Assembly: GCF_012275575.1 (NCBI RefSeq)
Contig: NZ_NPIH01000085.1
Location: 1-43,140 of the forward strand
DNA length: 43,140 nucleotides
Reading direction: 5' to 3'
From: Paraburkholderia sp. SG-MS1
GTDB lineage: Bacteria; Pseudomonadota; Gammaproteobacteria; Burkholderiales; Burkholderiaceae
The position numbers and the translations under genes were made by a program. The stretch's first letter is position 1. The number at the start of each line of letters is the position of its first letter. The notes under the pieces are model-generated. The model did no database searches, had not been told where the DNA came from, and saw nothing but the letters and a program-made list of their open reading frames with translations. Positions 23,727 through 33,550 of the stretch are shown piece after piece.

Positions 23727-26132
23727 TCAAGGCAGCGCGTAAGCCATCACATAGTCACCCAGCTTCGTGCCAAACGAGCCATGCCCCCCCGCTGCAATCA
23801 CGACATACTGTTTGCCATTCGCTTCATAGGTCATCGGCGTTGCCTGGCCGCCTGCGGGCAAGCGAGCCTGCCACAACATGTCGCCGGTGTCCGTATCGAA
23901 TGCGCGGATGTAGTTGTCGGCGGTGGCGCCGATGAAGAACACGTGGCCCGCCGTCGTCATCGGGCCGCCCAGCATCGGCATCCCCATCTTGAACGGCAGC
24001 GGCAGCGGCGCACTGTCGCGCACGGTGCCGATACGCCTCTTCCAGACGATCTGGTTCGTCTTCAGATCGATGGCCGACACATAACCCCACGGCGGTTGCT
24101 TGCACGGCAAACCGGTCGGCGCGAAGAACGGATTCAACTCGACGCCGAACGGAATGCCGTACTGAGGCTGAATGCCGGTTTCGGTGCCGCTGCCGCCTTT
24201 GGCGTTCTTGTCCGGTTCGATCGGGTTGCCCGGGCCGCGCGGAATCAGCTTCGACACGAACGGCAGTGCGATCGGATTCGCAATCGCGATCTGCCGATCC
24301 GTATCCACGGCAAGGCCCCCCCACTCAAACATGCCGAGGTTGCCAGGAAACACCAGCGTGCCCCGTTCCGATGGCGGTGTGAACGTGCCGTCATAGTCCA
24401 GATGCTGGAACATCACGCGACACACCAGTTGATCGAACATCGTGGCGCCCCACATATCGGCGCCCGTCAATTTCCGGCTCGGCCGGAATGTCAGTTCGGA
24501 GAACGGCTGCGTCGGCGAAACATGATCGCCTGCCGCGGCGCCCTGCGGGACAGGCCTTTCCGGCGCCGGTACGACGGGCTTGCCGGTGCGTCGGTCGAGC
24601 ACGAAGATGTTGCCGGTCTTGGCCGGCGCGTAGACGACCGGCACGACATTGCCCGACTGATCGGTGATGTCGGCGAGCGTCGGCTGGGCCGGCAGGTCCA
24701 TGTCCCAGAGATCATGATGGACGGTCTGATAGAACCACGCCAGTTTGCCGGTAGTCGCATTGAGCGCGAGCAGACCGCTTGCGAAACGTTCCTGCTCCGG
24801 TGTGCGATTGCCGCCCCAGATGTCCGGCGTGGTCACGCCCATCGGCAGGTAGACCAGATCGAGCTTCGCGTCGTAGACGGACGGCGCCCACGAATTCGGT
24901 GAATTGATCGAATAACGCTGACCTTCGCCGAGCACCGCGTTCGGCTCTTTCGCGCCCGGATCGAATGCCCACAGCAGCTTGCCCGTGGTCACGTCGAAAC
25001 CGCGAATCACGCCGGAGGGCTCGCGCGTCGAGTAATTGTCTTCGACAGCGCCTGCGATCACGATCACCTTGTCGGTAATGACCGGTGGCGAGGTCGGCTC
25101 GTATTGACCCGCTGTCGTCACCGGCTGGCCGGCTTGCAGATCGAGGTCGCCGTTGGTCGCGAAGTCTTTGCACAACTGGCCGCTCAGCGCATCGAGCGCG
25201 TACAGATGACCGTTGTTCACCGGCAGATATATCCGGCGCGCACACATCGCGGGCGCCGCCGACGGGGCAGCCGCCTGGCCGTTATCGCCCGCCCCGGCGG
25301 CCGTCAGGTCGTGATACGACACCCCGCGACACGTCACGTGCTGGAAGCTCGGATCGGTCTTCAGCTTCGGATCGAAACGCCACTTTTCCTGCCCGGTCGC
25401 GGCGTCCAGCGCGAACAGGATCTGGTGCGGCGAGCATAGATACAGCAGGTTACCTATTTTGATCGGCGTGACTTCATCGGTGATTTCGCCCGGGTCGGTC
25501 GAACGCTTCATGTCGCCGGTACGGAAGGTCCACGCCTCCTGCAGATTCTTGACGTTCTCCGCGTTGATCTGCTTGAGCGGCGAGTAGCGCGTGCCGTGCT
25601 GCGTGCGACCATATGCGGGCCAGTCGGCGTCCGGGGTGGAGGCGGTTGTGGCCGTGGCCGCCGCGGATGCGGACGCGGACGCGCTGCTCAGCGTGCCGTT
25701 GAGCTCCTGCGGATCGTTGAAGACCGCATAAACCAGCACGACGACGCTGACGATCAACGTGGCGCCGAGAGCCATGGCCGGCGTCCTGGCAGGCGCGTCG
25801 AAGCGGCGATAGACGAATGGCAACAGCAGCCAGATACCGAAGATGACCAGCACGCCCAGACGCGGCGTCAGCGCCCAGAAGTCGGTGCCGACTTCCCACA
25901 GCGACCATCCGATGGTGCCCAACAGCAGCAATGCATAGAGACCCAGCGCAAACGGTTTGCGGCGCTGGACGAGAACGGCCGTGACCAGCATGACGATGCT
26001 TGCGACGACGTAGTACGGCGAGCCACCGCTCACCACCAGCCAGACGCCACCGACGAGCAGATACAGCCCGGACAAGGCGGCGAAGACGACAGTCAGCACG
26101 CGTGCTATCGAAGAAGATTCGGATCTTTGCAT
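23727..26132 (-). CDS. gcd: Membrane-bound PQQ-dependent glucose dehydrogenase
   Basis: 801 residues, close to E. coli Gcd (796). Five N-terminal membrane spans (about 10-30, 38-56, 62-78, 90-106, 119-137) anchor the protein and bind ubiquinone. A Ser/Ala/Thr-rich linker (147-169) leads to the periplasmic eight-bladed PQQ propeller starting at WPAYGRTQHGTRYSPLKQIN. WDMDLPAQPTLAD holds the catalytic Asp, and YAPAKTGNIFVLDRRTGKP the conserved Lys. It oxidises glucose to gluconolactone directly in the periplasm, often linked to phosphate solubilisation. The start at 26132 has AGAGGTAATCAGG before it. No PQQ synthesis genes are in the window. Confidence 0.95.
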   Translation of the reverse strand: MQRSESSSIARVLTVVFAALSGLYLLVGGVWLVVSGGSPYYVVASIVMLVTAVLVQRRKPFALGLYALLLLGTIGWSLWEVGTDFWALTPRLGVLVIFGIWLLLPFVYRRFDAPARTPAMALGATLIVSVVVLVYAVFNDPQELNGTLSSASASASAAATATTASTPDADWPAYGRTQHGTRYSPLKQINAENVKNLQEAWTFRTGDMKRSTDPGEITDEVTPIKIGNLLYLCSPHQILFALDAATGQEKWRFDPKLKTDPSFQHVTCRGVSYHDLTAAGAGDNGQAAAPSAAPAMCARRIYLPVNNGHLYALDALSGQLCKDFATNGDLDLQAGQPVTTAGQYEPTSPPVITDKVIVIAGAVEDNYSTREPSGVIRGFDVTTGKLLWAFDPGAKEPNAVLGEGQRYSINSPNSWAPSVYDAKLDLVYLPMGVTTPDIWGGNRTPEQERFASGLLALNATTGKLAWFYQTVHHDLWDMDLPAQPTLADITDQSGNVVPVVYAPAKTGNIFVLDRRTGKPVVPAPERPVPQGAAAGDHVSPTQPFSELTFRPSRKLTGADMWGATMFDQLVCRVMFQHLDYDGTFTPPSERGTLVFPGNLGMFEWGGLAVDTDRQIAIANPIALPFVSKLIPRGPGNPIEPDKNAKGGSGTETGIQPQYGIPFGVELNPFFAPTGLPCKQPPWGYVSAIDLKTNQIVWKRRIGTVRDSAPLPLPFKMGMPMLGGPMTTAGHVFFIGATADNYIRAFDTDTGDMLWQARLPAGGQATPMTYEANGKQYVVIAAGGHGSFGTKLGDYVMAYALP

Positions 26133-26847
26133 CCTGATTACCTCTGCAGTTGGGAATGCCGCGTCGGTCGGAGACGAAACGCCCGGCGAGCGGGATGGCC
26201 TGAACTCTCTGGAGACGGGACTGACATGCACCTGCCGCGTAGCACGATTTGTACCTCGAAGGATCGCAAGCCGGACTGTGCCATGCCGCTCGCATCGCTG
26301 ATGCGGCATCAGTTTAGCGGCAGCGTGCCCATCGACAGGAGGAACCGCCCTGACGCATTCTCCTTTCATTCCATGTCGCGCACGTTGCTTCTCTTCCTGC
26401 TGTGCGCCAGCGCCATGGGTCGTGAACCCGCCCATTGACGATGATAGTCGAGCGATCGCGAGTCATCGAGGAATGGGTGAGCGAAAGCGCGTCCCGATGA
26501 AGCGGGCGGCGGCGGTGCGGACATCCTGCCGCTGTCGGCGGCGACCCCGCAGATTCATACGCCACGCGTTTGAGAGAGTTCATCCGACAGCACGGTCTCG
26601 CCGCTGATGGCTTCAATGTCCGACACCCGCGGGCGCGCAGCAGTTCGACGGGGCTGGCGCCGCGCTGCTGGATCAGCGCGCTCGCCAGTCTTTCACGCGC
26701 GTTTCAATCCGCTATCGATGTACTGATCGAGGTTCCACCGAGGCTCCGCCTCAGCGGGCTCATGCACTTCGGTTCAAGCGGTAAGAGCGGCCTGATGCGG
26801 ACAAGCATCTGCAGCAGTTTCAGGCCCCGGGCGGCGTGCCCCACTCG
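26133..26847. other. Long non-coding stretch upstream of gcd
   Basis: 715 bases without a supportable gene. A palindrome CTGATG-CGG-CATCAG (26298-26312), overlapped by ATGCCGC...GCGGCAT (26283-26309), lies about 170 bases before the gcd start and may be an operator. The part next to the LuxR gene (26580-26840) contains short open stretches on both strands broken by stops and may be decayed coding DNA, but no family could be recognised. Confidence 0.45.
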
Positions 26848-29625
26848 CTATACGGCGGTTCTGTCCCTCTCCAACCCGAGCCCTAGAACGCTCTGTACGG
26901 CTTCGATTCGGGAATTCACATTGAGCTTTTCGAAAATGTTTTTCAGATGCCACTTGACGGTCTCGGGCGCCAGTTGCAACGATCGTCCGATTTCCTTATT
27001 CGACAGGCCACGTGCAACGAAGTTGAGTACTTCGAGTTCTCTCGCACTCAGCGTATGCGGCGCAGCGGTCACGGCGTTGACGGGCATAGGCGAAGCAATT
27101 CGATTATGGACATCGTCGAAAGCTCCCAGCAATCTGTCGGCATAAAGCGCTTCCTCCGGGGAGACGTCTCCCGAGAGCTGGCGAAACCGCCGCAGCAACG
27201 CATGCATGGGTTGCCCTTCATCAACGAAGCTATTGATCATGCCGTTGGTCATTCCGACGCGTAGCGCACGGCGGAATGTAGTCAGCGCCTTGTCGAAGGC
27301 TCGGCAATTTTCGAGTGCAATGGAAAGCAGCACGGAAATGAGCACCTCGTGATAACGCAAGCCCATCGCGGCCACGGTATCAAGTGAACGCTCGAGAAAA
27401 ACGACCGCCTTATCCGCGGCGTTCTCAGCCATCAAAACCCGCGCCTGCAGAATGCAGTAGCTTGTCCAGGCCTCGATCGCGGAACCCTGCCGCCCTTCGT
27501 ACATCGGCGGCACGCTCGCGCTCAGTTCATCGGCGATCTGTCTTGCCCGCATCACATTGCCGTCGGCAAGGAACAATCTTACTGTCTCGGCATCGCACGC
27601 CAGCTTCAGACGTTGCCATCGCCGGGTCAGCGCGACCTGTCGACCGTCTTCGAGAATGGCCAGCGCCGAACCCGTTTCGCCGTCACGCCACAACAGGCGC
27701 GACGCAGAAAACGTGTGGCGCACCAGCGCACCCAGTGGCGACGCATCCAATGCAATCGTCGTGCGGCCGGCGAGTATCTTCCGGGCGCGAGACAGCTCGT
27801 TGCATTCGTAGTAGATCGAAGCAAGGCAACCGGCCACGCCAGTCGCAATCGCTGACGAGTAGCCCACTGTGCTTTCGGCGCGCTCGAGTGTCGCCTCGAA
27901 AATTCGCCGTGCTTCGACAAGTTCGCCATGGACAAATGCCGCATGGCCGTACATCGCGTCCCGAAGCATATCCGAGTAGTTCGGCTTCTGCCCTGGCTCC
28001 ATCCGGTCCTTGGCGAAGGACCATATGCGACGTATCTGGTCAAACTGTCCCCTATACGTCAAGCCAAAAAATTGCGCGGTCTGCGCGTAACGCTTTACCC
28101 ATGGCGCCGCGGACGCCACGGAAGTCTGCGCGACGCTGCCAAATTCGAGCGCACGTTCGCTGTCGTCGTTAACACTGGCGATCAACGCGATGAGTGCGTT
28201 GATCTCGGCTAATGCCGCTTCTTCAATAGCGCTGCTGCCATCGCGATGCACACGATTGAATTCGTCGACAACAGCGCGGACTTCCCCTGACGCGGGCGCC
28301 GTTTGAAATGAGAACGCGAGCGCCCACGCTTTCGCGAGGCGCAAACGCAGACGCCCCTTGACGATATCCGCCGGAAGTTTGGCGATCCAGCCGAGCGGCG
28401 TGTAGGGATCACCGCGTTCGAGCATCTCCATTGCACAATTCTCGGTCCACTGTGCGGCCTGCTCGAGTTCGCCCGCGGCCAACGCATGTCTGACTGCTTC
28501 GGGCCAGAGGCGCGCACCTGCAAACCATTGACACGCCCGACGATGCAGGGCAGGCACTTCGTGCGGCGTCTGACGGACGAGACGCCGTCGCAACGCATCG
28601 GACAACAGTGCGTGATAGCGATACCAGTCTTGCGTCACATCCAGCGGCCGGATGAATACATTGTGGCGTTCGAGCCAATCAAGCTTGCACCCGCTTCCAC
28701 TTCCTCCGCCCATGACGGCATCGCATACCGCTGGGGTCAGCCGCTCAAGGATCGAGGTGCACAGCAAAAACTTCAGGATAGGCGGCGGTAAATGCGCAAG
28801 CACCGTGTCGTTGAGGTAGCGATCGATTCCGGACCTCGCCCCGGCAAGATTATCGGCGAGCCTCGCCGCATCGCCCACCTGACTTAGCGCGAGAGAAGCC
28901 AACTGCAAACCCGCCACCCACCCCTCCGTCGCGTCGTTCAAGAGCTCGACGCTGGCCCGGTCGAGCGGCACGGCACTTGTCCGGTTGAAAAAAGCTTGCG
29001 CATCGTCGATCGAGAAGCGCAGATCGTCCACGTGAATACGCATCAGTTTTTCCGGCGCCTTGAGCTGGCCGAGGGTCAGCGCAGGTTCACCGCGCGCCCC
29101 GAGCAGAATATGCATATTCTCGGGTGCATAGCGCAGCAGACGGGACACGATCGCCAGAACGGGCTTCGCAGTCAGACGGTCGACGTCGTCCAGCACGAGG
29201 AACACGCTGCGGCCACAAGTTGCGATCCCGTTCAGAAGTACCGATATGACCGTTTTGATCGGGGTCATCGCATCGTGATTCAAAAGTTGTTGCGCTTGCC
29301 ACGCGATGTCCTCCCCTACGCGCGCAAGCGCCGCCACCAGATAGGCACCGATCTGCTGCGGATCATCGTCTTCCCCGTCGAGACTGAGCCATGCAACGGA
29401 ATGCTTCTGCTTCGAGAGCGCTTCACTCCATCCGGCAAGCAACGTCGTCTTGCCGAAACCCGCGGGTGCGGTCACAACGGTCACGCTGTGCGTGCATCGC
29501 TCATTGAGCCGATCGAGCAACGCAAGCCGATGTACGCAACCCGGGGGAAGACGCGGCGGAATCATTTTGGTCTGGATCAGCGACACGCTCCATTGACTGC
29601 CGGTACTAACTGAAGATGCTTGCAT
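26848..29625 (-). CDS. Large ATP-binding LuxR regulator (MalT/LAL type)
   Basis: 925 residues. Order of domains: an NTPase head with Walker A APAGFGKTT (53-61) and Walker B FLVLDDVDRL; a STAND-type winged part (GWVAGLQLASLALSQ, LPPPILKFLLCTSILERLTP); a long TPR-like helical sensor (about 400-830); and a C-terminal LuxR helix-turn-helix (LSARELEVLNFVARGLSNKE and IGRSLQLAPETVKWHLKNIF). This layout is that of MalT and related activators, which oligomerise on ATP and an inducer. The start at 29625 (MQASSVSTG) has GAGAG upstream. The inducer and targets are unknown. gcd lies downstream on the same strand but 715 bases away, so a regulatory link is only a guess. Confidence 0.92.
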   Translation of the reverse strand: MQASSVSTGSQWSVSLIQTKMIPPRLPPGCVHRLALLDRLNERCTHSVTVVTAPAGFGKTTLLAGWSEALSKQKHSVAWLSLDGEDDDPQQIGAYLVAALARVGEDIAWQAQQLLNHDAMTPIKTVISVLLNGIATCGRSVFLVLDDVDRLTAKPVLAIVSRLLRYAPENMHILLGARGEPALTLGQLKAPEKLMRIHVDDLRFSIDDAQAFFNRTSAVPLDRASVELLNDATEGWVAGLQLASLALSQVGDAARLADNLAGARSGIDRYLNDTVLAHLPPPILKFLLCTSILERLTPAVCDAVMGGGSGSGCKLDWLERHNVFIRPLDVTQDWYRYHALLSDALRRRLVRQTPHEVPALHRRACQWFAGARLWPEAVRHALAAGELEQAAQWTENCAMEMLERGDPYTPLGWIAKLPADIVKGRLRLRLAKAWALAFSFQTAPASGEVRAVVDEFNRVHRDGSSAIEEAALAEINALIALIASVNDDSERALEFGSVAQTSVASAAPWVKRYAQTAQFFGLTYRGQFDQIRRIWSFAKDRMEPGQKPNYSDMLRDAMYGHAAFVHGELVEARRIFEATLERAESTVGYSSAIATGVAGCLASIYYECNELSRARKILAGRTTIALDASPLGALVRHTFSASRLLWRDGETGSALAILEDGRQVALTRRWQRLKLACDAETVRLFLADGNVMRARQIADELSASVPPMYEGRQGSAIEAWTSYCILQARVLMAENAADKAVVFLERSLDTVAAMGLRYHEVLISVLLSIALENCRAFDKALTTFRRALRVGMTNGMINSFVDEGQPMHALLRRFRQLSGDVSPEEALYADRLLGAFDDVHNRIASPMPVNAVTAAPHTLSARELEVLNFVARGLSNKEIGRSLQLAPETVKWHLKNIFEKLNVNSRIEAVQSVLGLGLERDRTAV

Positions 29626-30650
29626 GAGTATTCTCTCAACCCCCAACGACCGCCCGTAAAGACCCTATAGCCTACGGGCGCATTTTTTGCCTACATTAAA
29701 CATTTGCTGAACAGTGACCGTACTCACCTGGAGAAAGCCGTAATGGACAGAACGATTTTCACCGCGCCGGATGCCTTCACTGTGGCAGCCTCGGCGAAAA
29801 TCGCATTTGATCGCTCACCATCTTAATCTCCTGGGATTGCCGTGAGTGCCGGTCGTTCATCGAACCTGCAAAGAATCGTTCGTGACACGGCCTCGCACTG
29901 AGTGAGCGCGAATAGATGGAGTGGTCGAATGCGGCGGTGAGGCAAGCTTCGTCCCGGTAACTTTCTACATGTTTGCATGCGCGTCTCGTTCGTGAACCTG
30001 CTCAGGTGTGCTGGGCAGGCTTTTTGGCTCCCGAAAGCTATTCGGATCGAGCATCACCGGCAGAAGAAGTCCGTTTCAAAGGGGCTTCAATGCGGCATCT
30101 GGCCTGCGTCGGCCCGAGTGCCCGCGGCATCGAGCGGAACGCCTCGCGAATCCGGTTACGGTCTGCCTTTTGAATTTTTTCGCCACAAGGATCTGCTACA
30201 CCTCCACTGGACTTCCTAAGGACGCTTCCTGCAAATCAGCGTTTTCAATCTGATATTTCCCGGTGACCTTCCATAGGTTGTTCCGTCGAAAGCTCACAGT
30301 GCACATGACTCCGACTGCCGAGATCCGATCGGTTTATTCATCAAGCGAAATCGCATTATTTCATCCAGACACCCACTTCGTCAGTTCAGCTGAATTTATT
30401 GACCCATCAATGGCCGCACGCTCTCCAGCGCGACAGGCCACACCTACGCCAATTAGGAATCCAGATCAGGATACGCGGCCAGCGCCCACGATATCGACTG
30501 CCCACGTGTTTCAGGGAGAAGGCGCGGGTGTTGCCACCGATGCCCTGTAACCTTGCCCTCGTGTGTCAGACGGAACTTCATCCGGAACGACTCCACGTCG
30601 CCGGCGTTAGTTGGGGCTCTGCAGAACGCGATCTTCCTGCGCAAGATGGA
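29626..30650. other. Coding-poor stretch upstream of the LuxR regulator
   Basis: About 1 kb with no recognisable gene and a visibly higher AT content than the operons around it. Close to the LuxR start there are two GCCTAC direct repeats (around 29670 and 29690). A 27-codon frame at 29743-29826 on the + strand has a fair ribosome site (GGAG 9 bases before ATG), and an 81-codon frame occurs at 30305-30550; neither resembles a known protein. Confidence 0.45.
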
Positions 30651-31162
30651 CTAACGTTTCATGTTCGAGTTCGCAACCGTCGGCTCGTCCAGCCTGTATC
30701 CGTGGGTACGGATGCTACTCAGGCGCCCGCCGTTCTCCGCACACAGGGATAGCTTTCGCCGAAGGCGATAGATAGGGGTATCAAGCGCACGGAAGGTGCC
30801 GTCACGTTCGCGACGCGAGGCAAGTTTCCCAGAAGGTCACGGTAGATCACACGCCTGACATTTGCAAAGATGTTCGCTGCGACGTCAGACTCTCGCGTCG
30901 CCAACTCTATCGTTTTGCTGTGAAGTGAGACGCTGGGCCGTGCCGTGTCAACAACGTAAGGCCCAATAGCAGTGAGATTTTCGATCTTCTGATTGCGACT
31001 CGTGCGACGCAATAATGCGCGAACGCTAGCGCGCAGCGCGAGATAACGTACTGCACTATCTCCGCGGTCGATCTTGCTGATTAGTTTTCGCCGGGATTTC
31101 TGCATGGCGCTTTCGACAGCAACAGCTTGTGCTGGATTATCTTCCACCAGCATACTATTCAT
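30651..31162 (-). pseudogene. Broken OmpR-type response regulator (internal deletion and frameshift)
   Basis: The start is good (AGAGGTGAG ribosome site, ATG 31162) and the first 41 residues begin like a receiver domain (SMLVEDNPAQAVAVESAMQK, then DRGDSAVRYL). The sequence then jumps in frame to LRASVRALLRRTSRNQ, the junction before the output domain, so about 70 residues including the phosphorylated Asp are missing. The winged-helix domain continues (GPYVVDTARPSVSLHSKTIE, LATRESDV) until a 1-nt loss in the G run at about 30828-30830. After it the correct reading GKLASRRERDGTFRALDTPI, YRLRRKLSLCAENGGRLSSI and RTHGYRLDEP continues in another frame to a stop at 30651. No partner kinase gene is seen. 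A translation from 31162 alone would give a truncated, wrongly ended protein. Confidence 0.8.
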
Positions 31163-32017
31163 ATATCTCACCTCTTCTTTCGAACCACCAGATCGGCGAA
31201 TCCAGCCCCCGACAGCTGCACCCACCCGCAGGGATGCGATATTGGCGCGGACTACGACGATAAATAGCTAAATCACACAGACGCGAAAAAGAAACTTGGA
31301 GAATTCTTATCCTCAAAGGATCGGGTTCCCCCCCGCCACTCTCGTCCGCATCTTTTTTAAGATAATTGTTGTCGTACAGGAAGATAACCCCCTTGATGGG
31401 TGGAGACCGATTGTTCAAGGGTGGCTCAATCGCTATGAAAGTCCTCGACGCCTGGTACGTCGCATTTGAAGGGCAGGAGCGGACCGCCCCACAGTTCGAC
31501 GGATCGCATCGACATGTCAGTGATTGACGTCCGATGTGCGCACTTGGATTCGGGGGGTACGGGGGGGGGGGGTGATGTCGCACGCCGCCACAGACGGTAG
31601 CGAACAGATGCGAAAAAATGCACGCCGGCACGCTTCGTCAGCGAATGGGCAGTGCCACCAGTTCATCGAGTAGCGCGGCGTACGCGGCGACCAGTTGCCG
31701 CCGAATATCGATCGATCAGCGCATGCTGTCGCCGCCGATACCACGATGCCTGCGCATCGTGTGTTTCGATTATCCCGTTGACACGTCGCGCGCCTTCTAT
31801 ATAAATTCAAAATCCAGACTGACGTGGCCATTCGATTCGCCGTCGAACCTTACCGGCCGATCCTATTTTCCAGCAATTCAAATATGGACCAGGGATAATG
31901 GCCTCATAGAACCCACACTACCAAGCTAGTCCCGACGCGCCAAAAAACGGTCGCGCAACGACGATCCCCATTGACATTGCAAATGGTCCGCCAATCTATC
32001 TCCTTCATCAACTAACT
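31163..32017. other. Coding-poor region with a long G run
   Basis: 855 bases without a supportable gene between the pseudogene and a small membrane-protein gene. Frames are short and broken on both strands. A minus-strand fragment reading IRRQLVAAYAALLDELVALP (around 31640-31710) looks protein-like and may be a gene remnant, but no family is recognised. Confidence 0.45.
31561..31572 (+). repeat. Homopolymer of twelve G
   Basis: A G12 run preceded by G6-TAC. Such runs change length easily during replication and are also prone to sequencing error. No intact reading frame crosses it. Confidence 0.85.
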
Positions 32018-32344
32018 TTAGCCACTAAAAAGCAAGCCGTTAATGGTTGCACCAACCCAGACGCCGCTCAGGATGCCGACGACGCGCCCCCGCAGCATTG
32101 CTCGCACATCTTCATCCTGGATAAACACGCTGCGCCGCGACCGCAAGACTGTTTTCAGCAACAACGGGCGAGGCAGCACCAAACAGGCCGATACGACAGC
32201 TTCTATCACCAGTCGTAAGCCGCGCCCCTGCCCGACGGGAGAAGACAATACCCAATGATCCATCGCGACGGAAGCGAACCACGCGATAAATGCACCGAAT
32301 AGAAGTCCCGCAACAAATCTGTCGACCGAATACCTTGAACCCAT
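32018..32344 (-). CDS. Small hypothetical membrane protein
   Basis: 108 residues from ATG 32344. Three hydrophobic segments are likely: FVAGLLFGAFIAWFASVAM (9-27), LVIEAVVSACLVLPRPLLL (46-64) and GRVVGILSGVWVGATINGLL (85-104). A charged stretch (RSRRSVFIQDEDVRAMLR) sits between the last two. The ribosome site is weak (GAAGG about 11 bases upstream). No family was recognised and its neighbours give no clue. Membrane localisation is the only safe statement. Confidence 0.5.
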   Translation of the reverse strand: MGSRYSVDRFVAGLLFGAFIAWFASVAMDHWVLSSPVGQGRGLRLVIEAVVSACLVLPRPLLLKTVLRSRRSVFIQDEDVRAMLRGRVVGILSGVWVGATINGLLFSG

Positions 32345-32746
32345 GATCGTTTCGACCTTCGGCGACTCGTTCGCGAGTTCGCTGCTCCTGGCATATGCCT
32401 CATCGAGTTGATGATAAAGGGCACGGCAAAAGCAAGGCGTCACAAAAAGTGAATTGAACGGCTTCGGTAAGCTCACCCGACATCGAGAGGTGCCACGTTT
32501 CAATCATTCACAAATCACCTCGCCATGTCCTATACGATTCACATATCGAACTCTCACATGGAGAGCGGCGCAAGTAGCCGATCAAACGTCTGCATTACTG
32601 ACCCTGACGGAATATTTCTCGATTCCAACGAAACTGGCGTCATGAAGAGCACCTCTTCCGAAGTCGACGCCTGCCCATCACTGACCTGCAACGCGTAGGT
32701 CGGCCTGATCGATGAGACGCACCCCACACGCGCATGAGAGATCTTC
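32345..32746. other. Upstream region of the EAL-domain gene
   Basis: 402 bases between the divergent small membrane-protein gene and the EAL gene. Apart from one 57-codon frame listed separately, nothing is recognisable. It should hold the promoters of both neighbours. Confidence 0.4.
32525..32698 (+). CDS. Possible small protein upstream of the EAL gene
   Basis: A 57-codon frame (starts MSYTIHISNSHMESG, contains CITDPDGIFLDSNETG, ends LTCNA) ends 48 bases before the EAL-domain gene on the same strand. There is no convincing ribosome site and no recognised family. It may be a chance frame or a remnant of a longer gene. Confidence 0.2.
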   Translation: MSYTIHISNSHMESGASSRSNVCITDPDGIFLDSNETGVMKSTSSEVDACPSLTCNA

Positions 32747-33550
32747 ATGGAACACATTGCTGCGGATGTTCGTCAGCCCTGCACAATCGACGAAGCGGAA
32801 CTCGGGCTGGCCAGACGAGAGTTCTTCTTCGTCTATCAGCCCAAGCTACGGATGCAGGAAAACCGCTTGTCCGGTTTCGAATCGCTGCTGCGATGGCGGC
32901 ATCCGTCACGCGGTGTTCTTATGCCGGAATCGTTTATCGGCCTCGTGGAGAATTCCCCTCTAACTGGGAGCTTCACGGACTTCGTCGTCGAGGAAGCGGC
33001 ACAGACGCTGGCTGACTGGACGGTTCGCGGATACGACACGCTGTCGTTGGCCGTCAATCTTCCCGCGAGAGAAATTGGCCGGCCCGGACTGGCGAACAAA
33101 GTCTCTGCCCTGCTCGGAGCGCGTTCGGTTGCGGCCTCACGACTGCAAATCGAGCTGACCGAAACCACCGATCCGGGCTCAATTGACACACTCGTCTCAG
33201 CCGTGGAATCCATCAGGAAATCCGGGGTCAGCGTTGCAATCGACGATTTCGGTGCAGGGTGCTGGTCGCTTACGATACTGTCGCGCCTTGGGGTGGACAC
33301 GCTGAAGTTAGACCGCAAGTTCATGTCCGGCATTCTGGAGAATGCCATGTCAAAGGTCGTCGTCGAGGCGATCGTTCAGCTCGGACAAAGACTTGGAAAG
33401 CAAGTCGTCATCGAAGGCATCGAAACCGAAGCACAGTTCGCTTGGGTCAGCACAATTGAGCATATAGATTGTCAGGGCTATTACATCTCTGCGCCGATCA
33501 AGGCCGAACAGATAGACGGGCTCATCGCGAGACATGGTCTTCTTCATTAG
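32747..33550 (+). CDS. EAL-domain cyclic-di-GMP phosphodiesterase
   Basis: 267 residues, a stand-alone EAL domain with a short N-terminus and no sensor or GGDEF part. The catalytic set is nearly complete: Glu45 in the EAL position (here ESL, in FESLLRW), Asn104 (VNLP), Glu136 (ELTE), Asp166-Asp167 (IDDFGAG), Lys187 (LKLD), Glu223 and Glu226 (EGIET) and Gln243 (QGYY). It therefore probably hydrolyses c-di-GMP in the cytoplasm, lowering it to favour motility over biofilm. It stands alone in a gene-poor stretch. The start at 32747 has GAGAG close upstream. Confidence 0.9.
   Translation: MEHIAADVRQPCTIDEAELGLARREFFFVYQPKLRMQENRLSGFESLLRWRHPSRGVLMPESFIGLVENSPLTGSFTDFVVEEAAQTLADWTVRGYDTLSLAVNLPAREIGRPGLANKVSALLGARSVAASRLQIELTETTDPGSIDTLVSAVESIRKSGVSVAIDDFGAGCWSLTILSRLGVDTLKLDRKFMSGILENAMSKVVVEAIVQLGQRLGKQVVIEGIETEAQFAWVSTIEHIDCQGYYISAPIKAEQIDGLIARHGLLH

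Noticed and set aside
23315..24902. Long + strand frames starting after the SOS box, considered as an SOS gene
   Set aside because: They run through the gcd gene in antisense, are Arg/His-rich, and show no ImuA, ImuB or other SOS family motif that I could recognise.
29973..30253. Three overlapping 65-80-codon frames upstream of the pseudogene
   Set aside because: All three frames of the same strand are open, which reflects chance lack of stops; none has coding features.
31435..31527. 30-codon frame starting MKVLDAWYVAFEG
   Set aside because: It briefly resembles a peptidase segment but is too short, has no ribosome site and continues into nothing recognisable.
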